A stretch of 42,127 nt of DNA from a bacterium (GTDB lineage Bacteria > Vulcanimicrobiota > Vulcanimicrobiia > Vulcanimicrobiales > Vulcanimicrobiaceae), in the NCBI GenBank assembly GCA_021790895.1, contig JAJYFM010000013.1, positions 1 through 42,127 of the forward strand, read 5' to 3'. How positions within the stretch are numbered: the first letter of the stretch is position 1; the number at the start of each line of letters is the position of its first letter. The notes beneath the pieces were generated by a model that worked only from the letters and a program-made list of their open reading frames with translations, was not told where the DNA came from and ran no database searches. Positions 42,035-42,127 of the stretch are shown here, one piece after another. A program made the position numbers and the translations under genes.

Positions 42035-42127
42035 GGTCAACCTTTCCCGTGGGTGAAGAAGGCGAGGTGAAAACGCCTTCCATAGAACCCAACTTTCCGT
42101 CGTCGGGCCGCGATGCCCTTGCGAGGC

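Noticed and set aside
1-42127. CRISPR array, insertion sequence or prophage
   Set aside because: No regularly spaced repeats, transposase or phage structural gene was seen on either strand.

Overview
This is a GC-rich bacterial chromosome segment made almost entirely of housekeeping and biosynthetic genes. From position 726 to 33665 every gene reads on the + strand, with gaps of a few bases or with start/stop overlaps (ATGA, GTGA), so most of the window is one or a few very long transcription units. GTG starts are common. Several starts lack a ribosome binding site but have a -10-like hexamer ending about six bases before the start codon, which suggests leaderless mRNAs. Gene content is bacterial (PcrA, HolA, DapA/B, ClC, HD-GYP), but the purine genes include archaeal-type PurP and an animal-like PurC fusion. 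This could fit a poorly cultured phylum such as Eremiobacterota; the sequence alone does not prove it.

Layout. (1) 1-605, minus strand: tRNA-Glu, tRNA-Gln and a small HNH endonuclease gene of lower GC. (2) 726-3973: sugar nucleotidyltransferase, GT4 glycosyltransferase and an alpha-toroid glycosidase-like protein. (3) pcrA, then a lysine/aspartate operon (dapB, asd, lysC, dapA), then a WecG/TagA glycosyltransferase, a second nucleotidyltransferase and comF. (4) 12430-15447: an AT-richer block holding a SemiSWEET-like transporter, two unrecognised proteins (one with a channel-like C-terminus) and ribD. (5) 15443-20520: ribE, a thioesterase, two zinc dehydrogenases, an unusual HTH-RibB-RibA fusion with its own promoter, and ribH. 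(6) mtnA and holA. (7) 22603-33665: the purine genes purB, purC with a degenerate PurE domain, purL, purQ, a PurS-like gene, two purP genes, guaA and purD. (8) 33676-37582: ClC transporter (minus), Bax-inhibitor-1 family protein and purF. (9) 37604-42034: fatty acid desaturase, zinc-ribbon protein, a candidate 6S-like RNA, an HD-GYP phosphodiesterase, panB and pepA.

How the genes work together. PurF, PurD, PurL/PurQ/PurS-like, PurC, PurB and PurP cover PRPP to FAICAR except the PurN/PurT, PurM and PurK/PurE steps. IMP cyclohydrolase is also absent here. GuaA then converts XMP to GMP. RibD, RibE, RibBA and RibH together cover riboflavin synthesis from GTP and ribulose-5-phosphate. The most unusual items are the Cro/C1-type HTH fused to RibBA, with a Gln replacing a conserved metal-ligand His in its RibB part and a dyad over its promoter; the tandem PurP pair, in which the second copy has lost its ATP loop; the PAICS-like PurC with a non-catalytic-looking PurE tail; and an apparent ATT start codon in the AT-rich block.
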